7,554 nt of DNA from assembly GCA_024278345.1 (NCBI GenBank), contig JAJRTK010000119.1, positions 1-7,554 of the forward strand. The letters run 5' to 3'. The stretch comes from a bacterium. Lineage in GTDB: Bacteria > CSSED10-310 > JAJRTK01. A model generated the notes under the pieces. The model ran no database searches. It was not told the origin of the DNA and saw nothing but the letters and a program-made list of their open reading frames with translations. This document shows, piece by piece, positions 7,318 through 7,554 of the stretch. Both the position numbers and the translations under genes were made by a program. The first letter of the stretch is position 1. Each line of letters opens with the position of its first letter.

Positions 7318-7408
7318 CCCGTTGACTTTCCATTGCAACGGGTCCTTGCGAGCTCCCTGGTGGGTGCAGGGCAAAGCCCTATGCATGCGGGCCGGGAGAG
7401 CCGCATGC
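7318..7408. other. Cluster of three stem-loops
   Basis: Three hairpins follow one another: CCCGTTG/CAACGGG (7318-7342, 11-base loop), AGGGC/GCCCT around 7368-7380 (AAA loop), and GCATGCGG/CCGCATGC (7383-7408, 10-base loop). The third has an 8-bp perfect stem. No T-tract follows. It may be a structured RNA, or more probably part of a folded intergenic repeat; the order does not match group II domain V or a tRNA. Confidence 0.45.
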
Positions 7409-7431
7409 TACAATTTTAGGACGACCGCCGG

Positions 7432-7554
7432 GTAACGCGAGGCGTGACCCTTCGAGTCGGGTATCCACGCAAGGCGGGACATTCCCGGGACTGTGGAATC
7501 GCAAGCGTCCGGGCAACGCCTCGCTATCGCTCGGCGGGTCACGCCGCGCGTTAC
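7432..7554. repeat. 19-base inverted repeat at the window edge
   Basis: GTAACGCGAGGCGTGACCC (7432-7450) pairs with GGGTCACGCCGCGCGTTAC (7536-7554), with one mismatch in 19. The 85-base spacer contains the second IS-end-like repeat (7459-7481) and one REP-like motif (7520-7534). The left arm also has a second partner: GCGAGGCGT (7437-7445) matches ACGCCTCGC (7516-7524). The right arm ends exactly at the window edge, so the repeat may be longer. It looks like a small non-autonomous palindromic element. Confidence 0.65.
7459..7481. repeat. Direct repeat copy 2, IS-end-like
   Basis: Contains GGGTATCCACG followed by CAAGGCGGGACA, the second copy of the repeat at 7168-7190, in the same orientation and 291 bases further on. 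It lies inside the spacer of the 19-base inverted repeat. Same orientation means the two copies are not the two ends of a single insertion sequence. Confidence 0.55.

Noticed and set aside
7140-7406. 88-codon minus-strand frame in the right flank
   Set aside because: Its sequence comes from the hairpin cluster and repeats; no domain and no ribosome binding site, so probably spurious.
7383-7418. Group II intron domain V as the source of the GCATGCGG hairpin
   Set aside because: The stem lacks the AGC triad placement, bulge and GNRA-type loop of domain V on either strand.
6755-7435. 226-codon plus-strand frame in the right flank
   Set aside because: It has no recognisable motif, starts inside the ABC ATPase gene on the other strand, and runs through hairpins and repeats.
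6935-7481. CRISPR array
   Set aside because: Repeats occur only in pairs, with unequal spacing and no regular spacer series, and no cas genes are present.

Overview
This is a GC-rich bacterial window holding two complete transcription units in the middle, with mobile or repetitive DNA at both edges. The organism cannot be named. A very large eukaryotic-type Ser/Thr kinase fused to an ATPase and TPRs, beside a MacB/Lol-type ABC pair, would fit Planctomycetota, Acidobacteriota, Myxococcota or similar large-genome lineages, but this is inference only.

Left edge (1-894): the minus strand carries the first part of a group II intron. Its RNA appears to start at position 661 (GTGCGCC), and its reverse transcriptase/maturase frame runs off the window at position 1. 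The conserved RT N-terminal motifs are readable from 310 down to 1, but that frame has no convincing start codon. The inferred 5' splice site lies 2 bases from a 9-bp hairpin (664-683), the kind of target that class C introns use. Between the hairpin and the kinase gene (684-894) there are several short hairpins and two copies of a REP-like motif.

Centre (895-4680, plus strand): one gene for a 1261-residue cytoplasmic signalling protein. It has an N-terminal Hanks-type kinase with all catalytic residues, a COG3899/AAA_16-like ATPase with Walker A and B, and ten consecutive TPR-like units that I count at exactly 40 residues each. The kinase domain contains an unusual insertion of about 65 residues before the catalytic loop.

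Right centre (4874-6792, minus strand): a two-gene ABC operon convergent with the kinase. A MacB/LolD-type ATPase is followed by a MacB/LolC-type permease, with a 4-base GTGA overlap. No periplasmic adaptor or lipoprotein partner is visible.

Right edge (6793-7554): no convincing gene. It holds a 25-base repeat pair, a 23-base direct repeat that resembles an insertion-sequence end, several hairpins, three more copies of the REP-like motif, and a 19-base inverted repeat ending at the window edge. The gene centre thus looks like ordinary chromosome flanked by repeat-rich intergenic DNA, one side of which was invaded by a retroelement. Nothing in the sequence directly ties the kinase to the transporter beyond adjacency.
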